This document shows positions 7,531-15,369 of a stretch of DNA of 30,793 bases, piece by piece. A program made the translations under genes and the position numbers. The notes below the pieces were generated by a model. It was given only the letters and a program-made list of their open reading frames with translations, was not told the origin of the DNA and did not search any database. This DNA is from Euryarchaeota archaeon UBA486 (GTDB taxonomy: Archaea > Thermoplasmatota > Poseidoniia > Poseidoniales > Poseidoniaceae). Each line of letters opens with the position of its first letter. The first letter of the stretch is position 1. The stretch spans positions 2,114-32,906 of the forward strand of contig DAET01000008.1 in NCBI GenBank assembly GCA_002497765.1, read 5' to 3'.

Positions 7531-8880
7531 ATGGCCTTTTGTCCACTTGATTATCGGTACGGTTGTGAGGATTTCAAACGTATTTGGTCCGAGCTCGGGC
7601 GACACGAGCGCCAACTGGAAGTGGAACGTGCCCTGATTTGGGCGCACTGGCAACTCGGTCGTGTGACGGAAGAAGACTACAATGCCGTGGCTGCGATTGC
7701 GAACCCTGAATCCGTCACCAAAGAACGCGTCAGCGAAATTGAAGCCGAAACTCGACACGACATCATGGCCTTGACCAAGGCCATGGCTGAGGCGGCTGGT
7801 GAGGCCGGCTGGTGCATTCATCTCGGCGCGACCTCCAACGATATCGTTGACACAGCCGTCGGCCTCCAGCTGCGCGACAGCATCGTCCTGCTGCGCAAGC
7901 AACTCTGTCACCTGATCGCTGTTTGTGCTGATGTGGCCGAGCGTGAGCGAGACACGGTGATGCTCGGCCGAACGCACGGTCAGGCTGCAGTCCCCATCAC
8001 GTTCGGACTCAAGGCTGCGGTTTGGCTTGACGAACTTCGCCGCCAACTCATTCGACTCGACGAGGCTGCACCGCGTGTGGCCGTGGGCAAGTTCCTCGGG
8101 GCGGTTGGAACGGGAGCAGCACAAGGTGAGCACGCACGTGAACTTCAACGCCTCATCATGACTCACCTCGGTCTTGGTGTTCCGTTGGCGACCACCCAAG
8201 TCGTAGGCCGAGATCGCTACGTGGAGTACATGTCGTGGCTGGCGAACGTCGCGACCACCTGTGAAAAGGTGCTTCAAGAAATTCGAAACCTGCAGCGTTC
8301 TGAACTGGCTGAGGCCGGTGAAGGGTTTGACGTCAAGAAGCAAGTGGGGTCCTCAACCATGGCCCACAAGAAGAACCCCATCAAGTCGGAGAACGCCTCC
8401 GGGCTTGCTCGCATTGTGCGGTCGTTCATCATCCCAACCTACGAAAACGCGTTGCTCTGGCACGAGCGAGACCTCGCCAACTCCAGCAGCGAACGCTTCA
8501 CGCTTTCCCACGCCTCGGCGCTTGCCGAAGACGTGATGGCCAAAACCGCTGATGTTCTCACCAACATGTGGGTCGACAAAGACCGGTGCTTGGCGAACAT
8601 TCACGCTCAGAAGGGACTCGTCATGGCCGAGAAAGTCATGATTGAACTGGTCGACCACGGCGTGCCTCGCGATGAAGCCCACGAAGTTCTTCGAGAAGCT
8701 TCCTTCACGGCCCTTGCGAAGGGTGAGGAACTGATTGATGTTTGCAGTCGTACGCCTGCCATCTCGGCCGCCTTTTCGGCTGAAGAACTCGAGGCCATGT
8801 TTGATCCCATGAATCACGTGGGTGTCGCAGGTGAAATTGTCGACGAGTGCGTCGTGCTCGCACGGCAAGCCATTCAGTGA
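7531..8880 (+). CDS. purB: Adenylosuccinate lyase
   Basis: The 449-residue protein is of normal length for PurB and carries the fumarase/aspartase superfamily blocks in order: the HDIMAL block (about residue 76), GATSNDIVDT, GRTHGQAAVPITFG with the catalytic-base histidine region, and the signature loop GSSTMAHKKNP with its serine pair at 274-275. The enzyme splits fumarate from SAICAR and from adenylosuccinate, so it acts twice in purine synthesis. Alanine-histidine at the usual Met-Pro position of the signature is a small variation. The 3' end overlaps the convergent Dph6-like gene by seven bases. No other purine genes are nearby. Confidence 0.96.
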   Translation: MAFCPLDYRYGCEDFKRIWSELGRHERQLEVERALIWAHWQLGRVTEEDYNAVAAIANPESVTKERVSEIEAETRHDIMALTKAMAEAAGEAGWCIHLGATSNDIVDTAVGLQLRDSIVLLRKQLCHLIAVCADVAERERDTVMLGRTHGQAAVPITFGLKAAVWLDELRRQLIRLDEAAPRVAVGKFLGAVGTGAAQGEHARELQRLIMTHLGLGVPLATTQVVGRDRYVEYMSWLANVATTCEKVLQEIRNLQRSELAEAGEGFDVKKQVGSSTMAHKKNPIKSENASGLARIVRSFIIPTYENALLWHERDLANSSSERFTLSHASALAEDVMAKTADVLTNMWVDKDRCLANIHAQKGLVMAEKVMIELVDHGVPRDEAHEVLREASFTALAKGEELIDVCSRTPAISAAFSAEELEAMFDPMNHVGVAGEIVDECVVLARQAIQ

Positions 8881-9521
8881 ATGGCGTAATGCCCTCGAAC
8901 TCCGTCCCAATGGACGGTGCCTTCCACCGAGAGTCGCTGGTCCATGTGGGGTCCTCCAACGACGAGTGTTTCGTATTCCCCACCTTCGCCTTCCACGTGG
9001 AATCGATGCTTGCTTGCCAGCGCTGCAAGTTCCTCGAACGATTCTTTGGTCAAGATACGGCCTAACCACGCCTCGGTTAAACCCTCAGCTGAAACGCCGG
9101 TGATCATGATTTCAAAGCCGTGTTCAATCATCCCCCTGAGATGCTCATGTCCCGATTGGTGCCAAAGGGGCGTCCAACTCACGATTCCCAGTTCCTCTGC
9201 CATGCGCTCGAGCCTTGATTTCTGATAATCGGAACGGAGGGCTCCGGATACGAAGCCGTCAATCGCTCGCCCTCGGAGGGCTTCGGCAAGGGCAACAAGG
9301 TCATCGGGCACTTCGCCGTTGGTGCGAACTTCGACCCATGGTACGTCGGCAAGGGCGGCTTGGCGCTCCACCAAGTGGGTGCTCGGTATCTGAAACATGG
9401 GTGAATCATCACCGGTGATGGTGACCGTGACGAGGCAATCCACCGTCCAACCTTTGCAGCGTGCCCACCACCATGCTGCAGCGGAGTCTTTCCCGCCCGA
9501 AGACAGCACTGCGACTCGCAT
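8874..9521 (-). CDS. dph6: Diphthine--ammonia ligase (Dph6-type ATP pyrophosphatase)
   Basis: The 215-residue protein starts with the PP-loop SSGGKDS (residues 7-13) of the adenine-nucleotide alpha-hydrolase fold and ends with the family-specific GEGGEYETLV block that marks the Dph6 / MJ0570 group. The middle carries GALRSDYQKSRLE and the TPLWH motif, both typical. The enzyme performs the last step of diphthamide synthesis, ATP-dependent amidation of diphthine on elongation factor 2. Its predicted substrate, EF-2, is encoded in the same window at 20885. The minus-strand start at 9521 is preceded by GGGAGAG-like purines, a plausible ribosome binding site. Confidence 0.9.
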   Translation of the reverse strand: MRVAVLSSGGKDSAAAWWWARCKGWTVDCLVTVTITGDDSPMFQIPSTHLVERQAALADVPWVEVRTNGEVPDDLVALAEALRGRAIDGFVSGALRSDYQKSRLERMAEELGIVSWTPLWHQSGHEHLRGMIEHGFEIMITGVSAEGLTEAWLGRILTKESFEELAALASKHRFHVEGEGGEYETLVVGGPHMDQRLSVEGTVHWDGVRGHYAIH

Positions 9522-9633
9522 GAATCGCTCACGTTCTCTCCCTTGATGAGCATGTTGCCCTCGTAGGGTTGATACGGGACGGCGTTGAGGTGGAAATGGT
9601 CCGGTCGACGCTCATGCCATTCAACCCGCATCC

Positions 9634-9643
9634 TCATAAAGTG
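9634..9643 (+). promoter_or_regulatory. TCATAAAGTG element, candidate TATA box for the proteasome superoperon
   Basis: This AT-rich decamer in an otherwise GC-rich gap starts 40 bases before the ATG of the proteasome alpha gene, the first gene of the long superoperon. An identical decamer starts 38 bases before the ATG of the actin-like gene at 30591. The spacing fits an archaeal TATA box with a short untranslated leader. Function is inferred. Confidence 0.5.
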
Positions 9644-9673
9644 TCAACCGGAGCAAGAAACTGAGGTCATTAC

Positions 9674-10396
9674 ATGCAACCAAGTGGAAGAGGATACGAT
9701 CACGGCATCACAACGTTTAGCCCAGACGGACGACTGTTTCAGGTTGAATACGCTCGCGAATCCGTCAAGCGAGGTACGACCACGGCCGCTTTGAAGTTCA
9801 AGGACGGTGTGGTGTTGGTCTGCGACAAGCGCATCATCAGCCGCCTCATCATCCCAGAATCCATTGAGAAGATGTTCAAGATCGACGGGCACATCGGCAT
9901 CGCTACTTCTGGACTTGTTGCGGATGCTCGTCAACTCGTCGCCCGGGCTCGTGTTGAGGCCCAAATCAACCGCATCACTTACGGTGCCACCGTGCCTGTT
10001 GACGTCCTTGTGAAGAAAATTTGCGATTTCAAGCAATCCTTCACCCAGTACGGTGGTTCTCGCCCGTTCGGCACTGCCCTTCTTATCGGTGGCGTGGACG
10101 ACAACGGCATTCATCTGTACGAAACCGACCCGTCCGGGGCCTACCAATCGTACCATGCCGGTGCTATCGGAAGCGGCCGCAACACCGTGATTGAATTCTT
10201 TGAAGACAACTGGAAGGAGAACATGACCTTGAACGCCGCCATGAAACTCGGCCTTGAGGCGCTCCGTTCGGCCAACGATGCAGAATTGAACCGTGAGGCT
10301 GTCGAGGTCACCGTTGTTGATTCCAACGGTTACCGTGTTCTTGACCGTGGCGAAGTCAACAAACAAATTGACCGCCTCAAGCCTCTGGAAGACTGA
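9674..10396 (+). CDS. psmA: Proteasome alpha subunit
   Basis: The 240-residue protein has the alpha-type N-terminal segment YDHGITTFSPDGRLFQVEYA, which forms the gate and H0 helix and is absent from beta subunits. RGTTTAALKF, VLVCDKRI and GHIGIATSGLVADAR follow in the usual order. It forms the outer rings of the 20S proteasome in the cytoplasm; the beta subunit is not in the window. The C-terminus does not show the HbYX motif, as expected for a core subunit. It is the first gene of a co-directional block running to 16430, and SBDS follows after 37 bases. The proteasome alpha-SBDS-exosome order is a known conserved archaeal cluster. Confidence 0.97.
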   Translation: MQPSGRGYDHGITTFSPDGRLFQVEYARESVKRGTTTAALKFKDGVVLVCDKRIISRLIIPESIEKMFKIDGHIGIATSGLVADARQLVARARVEAQINRITYGATVPVDVLVKKICDFKQSFTQYGGSRPFGTALLIGGVDDNGIHLYETDPSGAYQSYHAGAIGSGRNTVIEFFEDNWKENMTLNAAMKLGLEALRSANDAELNREAVEVTVVDSNGYRVLDRGEVNKQIDRLKPLED

Positions 10397-10433
10397 AGAG
10401 GTAGGTTGAAGCGTCGCCCCGTGCTTGGAGCGA

Positions 10434-11138
10434 ATGAGTGATACCATGGTCAGTCTCGACGATGCCGTTCTCGCCCGTTTGGAAAAAGGCGGGAAGCGCT
10501 ACGAAGTGCTGGTCGACCCATCCATGGTTGAAGCCTTCAAAGAGGACCCTGAATCGGTGAACATCAACGATTTCCTGGCCATGGATGAGGTCTTTCACGA
10601 TGCACGTGGTGGTGAGCGTCCGACCGAGGACGCCATCGACAAGGTGTTCGGCACGCAAGACATTGAAGTCATCACCGCCACCATCCTTGAGAAAGGTTCC
10701 ATTCAACTGACCACCGCCCAACGGAAACAGATGGTTGAGAACATGCGCCAGCAAATCATCCATCGCATCCATTCGGCGGCGGTCGACCCGAAAACCAAGT
10801 CCCCGCATCCCAAGACTCGAATTGAGTTGGCATTGGAAGAGTCGCGCTACTCGGTCGACCCGTTCAAGCGACTCGAGGAACAGGTGAAGGACGCCATTGC
10901 CAAACTCAAACCACTGATCCCGCTGTCCTTTGAAACCGTGAGATTAGCGTTCAAAGTCCCTGGCTCTGCCTACGGTTCCGTGTCTCAACTTTTGCGTTCC
11001 CATCAGCAAAAAGAGGGATGGCTTGAGGACGGTTCTTGGGCTTGCGTTATTGAGTGCCCCGCTGGCATGAAAGGCGAAATCATCGGGCAAGTCATGCGCC
11101 GAAGCTCCGATGCAGAAGTGAAAGAACTCGGTTCCTGA
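10434..11138 (+). CDS. sdo1: Ribosome maturation protein SBDS
   Basis: The 234-residue protein has the three-domain SBDS layout: the N-terminal FYSH domain (KRYEVLVDP, then the INDFLAMDEVF segment), the central helical domain with the TTAQRKQM and IHSAAVDPKTKSPHP motifs, and a C-terminal ferredoxin-like domain. In eukaryotes SBDS acts with an EF-2-like GTPase to release eIF6 from the large subunit; in archaea it is thought to act with EF-2. ATG 10434 is preferred, with ATG 10446 as an alternative. It sits between the proteasome alpha and Rrp4 genes, as in many euryarchaea. Confidence 0.95.
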   Translation: MSDTMVSLDDAVLARLEKGGKRYEVLVDPSMVEAFKEDPESVNINDFLAMDEVFHDARGGERPTEDAIDKVFGTQDIEVITATILEKGSIQLTTAQRKQMVENMRQQIIHRIHSAAVDPKTKSPHPKTRIELALEESRYSVDPFKRLEEQVKDAIAKLKPLIPLSFETVRLAFKVPGSAYGSVSQLLRSHQQKEGWLEDGSWACVIECPAGMKGEIIGQVMRRSSDAEVKELGS

Positions 11139-11190
11139 GCGCCGTGGGCTTAGGGTGGCCTTTATCATGGGTTGGCGAGTGGCCGCCAAC

Positions 11191-11196
11191 GGAGAG
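11191..11196 (+). promoter_or_regulatory. Ribosome binding site that sets the Rrp4 start
   Basis: GGAGAG lies six bases before ATG 11203. It favours that start over two in-frame upstream candidates that would add 12 or 16 residues of poor character. Confidence 0.6.
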
Positions 11197-11202
11197 AAAA
11201 GA

Positions 11203-11892
11203 ATGTCCCAAGGTCAAGTCGGCGCCGAGCAGCGCCTAGTGACCCCGGGAATGGCCGTTGGGCCATCCACCGGGAAGCGAGCAGGCAGCGGAATCATCGC
11301 TGCTGAAGATACCTTCGTGGCTACTCAACTGGGGTGGCTGCGAGAACGAAACAACACGGTGTCGGTCGACCCCATCAACGCCGCCTACATGCCCCGTTCC
11401 GGTGACTTGGTCGTCGGCATTGTGGCCGAGGTGCGCAACAACTTGTGGTTCATGAACATCAACGGTTCGTTCCAAGGCTTGCTCCCCATGTCCCTTGCTC
11501 CCTGGAAAGTGGAGTTTGGAGCAGCCCGTCAACACATGGACGTTGGCGACGTTGTTCTTGCCCGTGTCCAAGAGGTTGATGAGTGCCACAACGTGGTGCT
11601 GACCATGAAAGGCGTTGGCCTGCGACGACTCAACCAAGGAGCGGTTGAATCCATTCCTGTGCAGCACATTGACCGTGTGCGAGGCGAGAACAATTCGCTG
11701 CTCCAGCGCATGCGTGATGCATTCGACTGTCGGATCATGGTCGGTGAAAACGGCCGTGTGTGGATTGACGGTTCTTCTGAAGGGACTTCAGGGGCACGCT
11801 CAGCGCTCCATCGCTTGGTCCGTGAAGGTCATACGACGGCCTTTGAAACAATTCTTAGTGAAATGGAAAACAAAACGAAAGGTGATGCTTGA
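11203..11892 (+). CDS. rrp4: Exosome complex RNA-binding subunit Rrp4
   Basis: The 229-residue protein follows the Rrp4 plan: an N-terminal domain beginning LVTPGM, a central S1 domain (GDLVVGIVAEVRNNLWFMNING through VVLARV), and a C-terminal KH domain with an Arg/Gly-type GENGRVWIDG loop. Rrp4 caps the Rrp41/Rrp42 hexamer and gives it affinity for poly(A)-rich RNA. Start ATG 11203 is set by a GGAGAG site six bases upstream. The stop overlaps the start of rrp41 by one base (TGATG), so the two are translationally coupled. Confidence 0.95.
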   Translation: MSQGQVGAEQRLVTPGMAVGPSTGKRAGSGIIAAEDTFVATQLGWLRERNNTVSVDPINAAYMPRSGDLVVGIVAEVRNNLWFMNINGSFQGLLPMSLAPWKVEFGAARQHMDVGDVVLARVQEVDECHNVVLTMKGVGLRRLNQGAVESIPVQHIDRVRGENNSLLQRMRDAFDCRIMVGENGRVWIDGSSEGTSGARSALHRLVREGHTTAFETILSEMENKTKGDA

Positions 11893-12620
11893 TGGGTGGA
11901 TATGGAGATGTACAATTGCTCAACGACGACGGCAGTCGTCTTGATGGACGAAAAGTGGACGAAATGCGACCGGTGAGCATTGAAGCCGGTGTGTTGCCAG
12001 CAGCTGACGGTTCAGCCATGGTGACCCACGGGCTGAACGTTGCGGTCGCTGCTGTCTACGGGCCTATGGAGGCTCACCCTCGCAAGATTCAGCGCCAAGA
12101 CCGAGCGGTCATCGACGTCCGTTACAACATGGCCCCGTTCTCAACCTCCGACCGAATTCGACCTGGATTTAACCGCCGCTCCCGAGAGATTTCGAAGGTC
12201 ACGGCCGAAGCCCTCGAATCCGTGGTGCTCGTTGAGCGCTACCCACGTTCGAAGATTCGTGTTGAGATTGAGATTCTCGCTGCCGAAGCAGGTACTCGCT
12301 GCGCCGGTATCACGGCAGCTGCTGTGGCTCTGGCCGATGCGGGTATCCCGATGCGAGACATGATTGTGGGCGTGGCCTCCGGGAAGATCGAAGACACCGT
12401 GGTTCTCGACCTCGATAAGGCCGAGGACAACTACGGTCAAGCCGATTTGCCTGTTGGCATCTTGCCCAATACCGGTGAGATTGCCTTCTTGCAAATGGAC
12501 GGCGATTTGTCTCCCGCAGAGTACGAACTTGCGATGGAGTACAACTTCAAAGCGGCCCGAGAGATTCACGACATCATGGTCGATGCTCTTCAGCGACGCT
12601 ACGAAGGAGGTGAGGCCTGA
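11892..12620 (+). CDS. rrp41: Exosome catalytic subunit Rrp41
   Basis: The 242-residue RNase PH-fold protein matches archaeal Rrp41: N-terminal DGSRLDGRKVDEMRP, the AVYGPMEAHP strand-turn, the arginine-rich SREISK segment of the RNA-binding surface, and PNTGEIAFLQMDG near the phosphate site. Rrp41 carries out the phosphate-dependent 3'-to-5' degradation and tailing of RNA in the hexameric ring with Rrp42. It starts at the ATG overlapping the rrp4 stop, with an AGGTGA site seven bases upstream, and its own stop overlaps the start of rrp42 by one base. Confidence 0.96.
   Translation: MGGYGDVQLLNDDGSRLDGRKVDEMRPVSIEAGVLPAADGSAMVTHGLNVAVAAVYGPMEAHPRKIQRQDRAVIDVRYNMAPFSTSDRIRPGFNRRSREISKVTAEALESVVLVERYPRSKIRVEIEILAAEAGTRCAGITAAAVALADAGIPMRDMIVGVASGKIEDTVVLDLDKAEDNYGQADLPVGILPNTGEIAFLQMDGDLSPAEYELAMEYNFKAAREIHDIMVDALQRRYEGGEA
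12606..12613 (+). promoter_or_regulatory. Perfect Shine-Dalgarno site for rrp42
   Basis: GGAGGTGA, a full match to the 3' end of archaeal 16S rRNA, lies six bases before the rrp42 ATG, inside the last codons of rrp41. It shows that internal genes of this superoperon are led by strong sites. Confidence 0.7.
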
Positions 12621-13405
12621 TGGTCGAACTCGTTCCTTCCTTGCTTCGTCAAGAACTCGCCCGCCTCGCCGAGGAAAACCAACGCATTGACGGTCGTGGT
12701 CGCTGGGACTCCCGAGACGTTTCGCTCGAAACCGACTGTCTCTACAACGCCGAAGGCTCCGCCAAGGTCGTCATCGGTGGAACGGTCGTCTACGCCGGTG
12801 TAAAGTTCGAACTCCGAACGCCATGGCCCGACCGACCCACGCAAGGTTCCTTGATGTGCGGTGCGGAACTCCGTCCCGTGGCCGGCCGAAAGTACGAACC
12901 CGGTCCTCCATCTCCCGAATCGATTGAACTCAGCCGTGTGGTTGACCGCGGAATTCGTGAGTCAGGTTGTATCGACATGGAAAGTCTCTGCATTGTTCCC
13001 GGCGAGAAGGTCTGGGGCGTCATGATCGACATTCACGTCCTCTCCGACCAAGGCAACATCTTCGACGCCTGCGGCTTGGCAGCCATCGCAGCTCTACGAA
13101 CTGCTGTGGTGCCCGCTGAGCGCTTTGACGTCGGTGAAGACCACACCTTGCAGGTGAACGGCACCCCCATCATGGCATCATTCACACGGGTCGGCGGCCG
13201 ATTCGTTCTTGACGCCAACGAGCAAGAAGAGTTGGGAGGCGACGAGCGCATCCACATCACTCTCGGTGATGAGGGGCACCTCCACTCCCTACAGAAGGGG
13301 CTAAAAGGGGTGTTCACTCCCGCCGAGTTTGCCGAGATCTTCGATGTGGCACAAAAGCGATGCGTGGAACTTCGAGAACTTGTAGCAGAAAAGGAGGGGA
13401 ACTGA
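12620..13405 (+). CDS. rrp42: Exosome subunit Rrp42
   Basis: The 261-residue protein is the non-catalytic RNase PH-fold partner of Rrp41. It has the expected N-terminal RIDGRGRWDSRDV, AKVVIGGTVVYAGVKFE, the ESGCIDMESLCI segment and VLSDQGNIFDACGLAA. It alternates with Rrp41 in the hexameric ring and contributes to RNA binding without cleaving. It is coupled to rrp41 by a TGATG overlap. The downstream gene eL43 begins immediately after its stop codon. Confidence 0.96.
   Translation: MVELVPSLLRQELARLAEENQRIDGRGRWDSRDVSLETDCLYNAEGSAKVVIGGTVVYAGVKFELRTPWPDRPTQGSLMCGAELRPVAGRKYEPGPPSPESIELSRVVDRGIRESGCIDMESLCIVPGEKVWGVMIDIHVLSDQGNIFDACGLAAIAALRTAVVPAERFDVGEDHTLQVNGTPIMASFTRVGGRFVLDANEQEELGGDERIHITLGDEGHLHSLQKGLKGVFTPAEFAEIFDVAQKRCVELRELVAEKEGN
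13393..13399 (+). promoter_or_regulatory. Ribosome binding site that supports the TTG start of eL43
   Basis: GGAGGGG ends six bases before TTG 13406, inside the end of rrp42. No ATG is available until residue 30 of eL43, so this site decides for the unusual TTG start. Confidence 0.65.
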
Positions 13406-13768
13406 TTGGCAAAGCGAACCCAGAAAGCAGGCGCCACCGCACGATTCGGAGCACGCTACGGTGTGTCCGTCCGCCGAAACGCCGGCTCGGCCATGGCCAA
13501 GCGATCCCGCAAGTACACCTGCCCCGTTTGCCAGTACCAAAAGGTCGAGCGACAATCCGTCGGCATTTGGTCGTGCAAGAAGTGCGGCCACACCTTTGCC
13601 GGTGGCGCATGGGAACCGTTTACTCGAGCGTCCGACGCCAACAACCGCATTCTTCGTCGTTCCGTTGACGGTGCTACCACCGCTGACATGGCGTTCATCG
13701 CACAAGAGGCTGCCATGAACTACGAGCGAGAATTGGCGAACCGCCCAACGCTCGAAGAAGAAGAGTGA
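13406..13768 (+). CDS. rpl37ae: Ribosomal protein eL43 (L37Ae) with C-terminal extension
   Basis: The N-terminal 85 or so residues match eL43: a basic start with RFGARYGVSVRR, then a zinc ribbon with CPVC and CKKC pairs, ending in the GHTFAGGAW block. The protein binds large-subunit rRNA. At 120 residues it is longer than the usual 70-95; the extra C-terminal part is helical and ends in an acidic LEEEE run. The start is TTG directly after the rrp42 stop, backed by a strong ribosome binding site. In many archaea rpoP follows this gene, but here the next gene is pcc1. Confidence 0.93.
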   Translation: MAKRTQKAGATARFGARYGVSVRRNAGSAMAKRSRKYTCPVCQYQKVERQSVGIWSCKKCGHTFAGGAWEPFTRASDANNRILRRSVDGATTADMAFIAQEAAMNYERELANRPTLEEEE

Positions 13769-13787
13769 ACCCATCTCGGTGTTGCCG

Positions 13788-14012
13788 ATGTGGGCGCTGA
13801 CGCTTCAGGTTCAATCCCGGAGTTTGACCGATACCAAGGCCCTCGCAGCATGCTTGGCGACGGATTGTGAGACAACCTGGCAGGATGAACAGTCGTTCAC
13901 GATTGAACTCAACGAAGCGGCCTGCAAAGACCTGCGAGCCATGTGGAACACCCGCCTCCGGGGTCTCATCGCTACCGACTCCGTCCTGCAGGTCTTCGGA
14001 AAGCATTCTTGA
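13788..14012 (+). CDS. pcc1: KEOPS complex subunit Pcc1-like
   Basis: The 74-residue product fits Pcc1 in length and pattern: an alternating beta strand at the start (ALTLQVQSRS), a helix with an acidic end, a second strand (SFTIELNEA), and a helix with the family's hallmark around LRAMWNTRLRGL, corresponding to the LRAxxNSxLR region. Pcc1 is the dimerisation subunit of KEOPS, which makes t6A37 in ANN-decoding tRNAs. The position between eL43 and prefoldin beta matches the conserved archaeal order and is a large part of the evidence. The sequence is divergent, and the N-in-NS serine is replaced by threonine. ATG 13788 is chosen; a GTG at 13779 is possible. Confidence 0.75.
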   Translation: MWALTLQVQSRSLTDTKALAACLATDCETTWQDEQSFTIELNEAACKDLRAMWNTRLRGLIATDSVLQVFGKHS

Positions 14013-14044
14013 ACCTCGGGCCTCGTCTTCGCACCGGTGAGCCC

Positions 14045-14362
14045 ATGGCACAACTCGACCAACTCCAACTCGTCGTCGCAGAAGTCCAATCGGCGCGTCA
14101 GCAAGTGAGCAGCGTCCGTGCTCAAGTTCAGGAACTTGAGGGCACCATTGCTGCTGTTGAATCTCAACCCGACGGGTTGGCCCTCCACCGACAAATGGGC
14201 GGTGTGCTCATCGAAGTGGCCGATCGTGCAGCACTTCTTGCAGATCTCAACGAAACTTTGGCATCGCTCAAGGTTCACCTCGAACGGTTCACAGAACGTG
14301 AACAGCAGCTGATCAAGACCTACGACGAGCTGAAACAATCATTGCAGGGTGCGCAGGAATGA
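14045..14362 (+). CDS. pfdB: Prefoldin beta subunit
   Basis: The 105-residue protein is almost wholly coiled coil, with two long helices separated by a short hairpin (DGLALHRQMGGVLIEV) that carries the prefoldin beta pattern of a hydrophobic strand before the second helix. Prefoldin is a hexamer of two alpha and four beta subunits that hands unfolded proteins to the thermosome. The start at 14045 gives the usual length; upstream sequence in frame overlaps pcc1 and looks non-coding. The stop overlaps the start of the DHH gene (ATGA), as in other archaea where the two are neighbours. Confidence 0.88.
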   Translation: MAQLDQLQLVVAEVQSARQQVSSVRAQVQELEGTIAAVESQPDGLALHRQMGGVLIEVADRAALLADLNETLASLKVHLERFTEREQQLIKTYDELKQSLQGAQE

Positions 14363-15369
14363 GCGCACGCATCAACGCCATGGAGGATGACCTTCAGCGG
14401 CTCCATGCTTGGTTGACCAACCACACGGGCAAGGGTCCCGTCGCCGTCGTCACCGGAAAAAACGGGGACATGGACACCGTCGGTTCAGCTATTGCGCTCG
14501 CTGCAACCCATCCCAATATGCTGGCTTGTGGTCTCCACATCGGCCGGGTGGCGGCACGGTATGTCGCCAAGCACCAGGCGCCGTTTCGAATCTTGGAGGA
14601 TGGGCACACGTCGTGGCCCAAACAACTGGCTGCTGTGGTGGTCGTTGATGCAGCAGCACCCGACCAGACCGGTTTATCCCTGCCCAGCGTACCGTTGTGT
14701 GTGATTGACCATCATGCCACCGATGCTTGGGAATTGGGCGAGGATGATCTTGGGTTGAAGTGGGACACTCGCTCCACGACCGAGGTGGTGGCTGCCTATC
14801 TTGAACAACATGCACGTTCAGCCCTCAGTTTACCCGTGTGTGAATTTCTTCTCGCAGGACTCGTGACCGACACCGCTCGGTTTCGTCATGCCAATGGTCG
14901 TTCGTTCAACACGGCTGCCCGTTTGATTGAACGAAGCGGTTTGGACTATCAGGCGTTCATCCAGGAGATGGAAGATGCACCGACCACACCCAGCGACCGT
15001 GGAGCCATTTTGAGAGGCCTTCAGCGAGCGGAAACCACGGAAGCAGGACCATGGACGATTCTCAGGACCACGGCCGGAACGCTCGAAGGGCGGGTTGCGT
15101 CCATCCTCAATGGCCTGGGAGCCGATGCGGTCGTGGTGACACGTTCGAGAAATGGTTCCACTCGCCTCACCGTTCGTGCTCCACGTTCCAGCGTGCTTGC
15201 AGGATTGCACATGGGTCATCTCATGGAGGAAGTGGCCCAGTCCATTGGGGGTGAGGGTGGTGGCCACGACGGGGCTGCGGGTTGGTCCGGTGATGCCCAT
15301 CCGATCGCTGCCGAAACCGCCTTTATCGATGCTGTTGCCCGAACGGCAAGGAATGAGGTGAATTCATGA
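14359..15369 (+). CDS. DHH/DHHA1-family phosphoesterase
   Basis: The 336-residue protein has a DHH domain followed by a DHHA1 domain. Visible motifs are KNGDMDTVGSAIAL (motif I, where the usual first histidine is not seen), VVVVDAAAPDQTG (motif II), VIDHHATD (the DHH motif), LVTDTARFRH (motif IV), and the C-terminal GEGGGHDGAAG loop of DHHA1. These are the manganese-binding and substrate-binding sites of nanoRNases, cyclic-di-AMP phosphodiesterases and RecJ-like enzymes. The protein lies in the conserved place after prefoldin beta and is coupled to it. A nanoRNase-like job that clears exosome products would suit the operon, but this is inference. Confidence 0.87.
   Translation: MSARINAMEDDLQRLHAWLTNHTGKGPVAVVTGKNGDMDTVGSAIALAATHPNMLACGLHIGRVAARYVAKHQAPFRILEDGHTSWPKQLAAVVVVDAAAPDQTGLSLPSVPLCVIDHHATDAWELGEDDLGLKWDTRSTTEVVAAYLEQHARSALSLPVCEFLLAGLVTDTARFRHANGRSFNTAARLIERSGLDYQAFIQEMEDAPTTPSDRGAILRGLQRAETTEAGPWTILRTTAGTLEGRVASILNGLGADAVVVTRSRNGSTRLTVRAPRSSVLAGLHMGHLMEEVAQSIGGEGGGHDGAAGWSGDAHPIAAETAFIDAVARTARNEVNS

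Noticed and set aside
7468..8343. A 291-codon minus-strand frame opposite adenylosuccinate lyase
   Set aside because: It lies wholly over a clear purB gene on the plus strand apart from its ends, and has no start signal or motif.
9522..9637. A protein-like minus-strand frame (MRVEWHERRPDHFHLN and onward) upstream of the Dph6 gene
   Set aside because: It is in a different frame from dph6, would run antisense-free for only about 38 codons before overlapping that gene, and matches no family. It may be leader sequence; a lost N-terminal frame is possible but unsupported.
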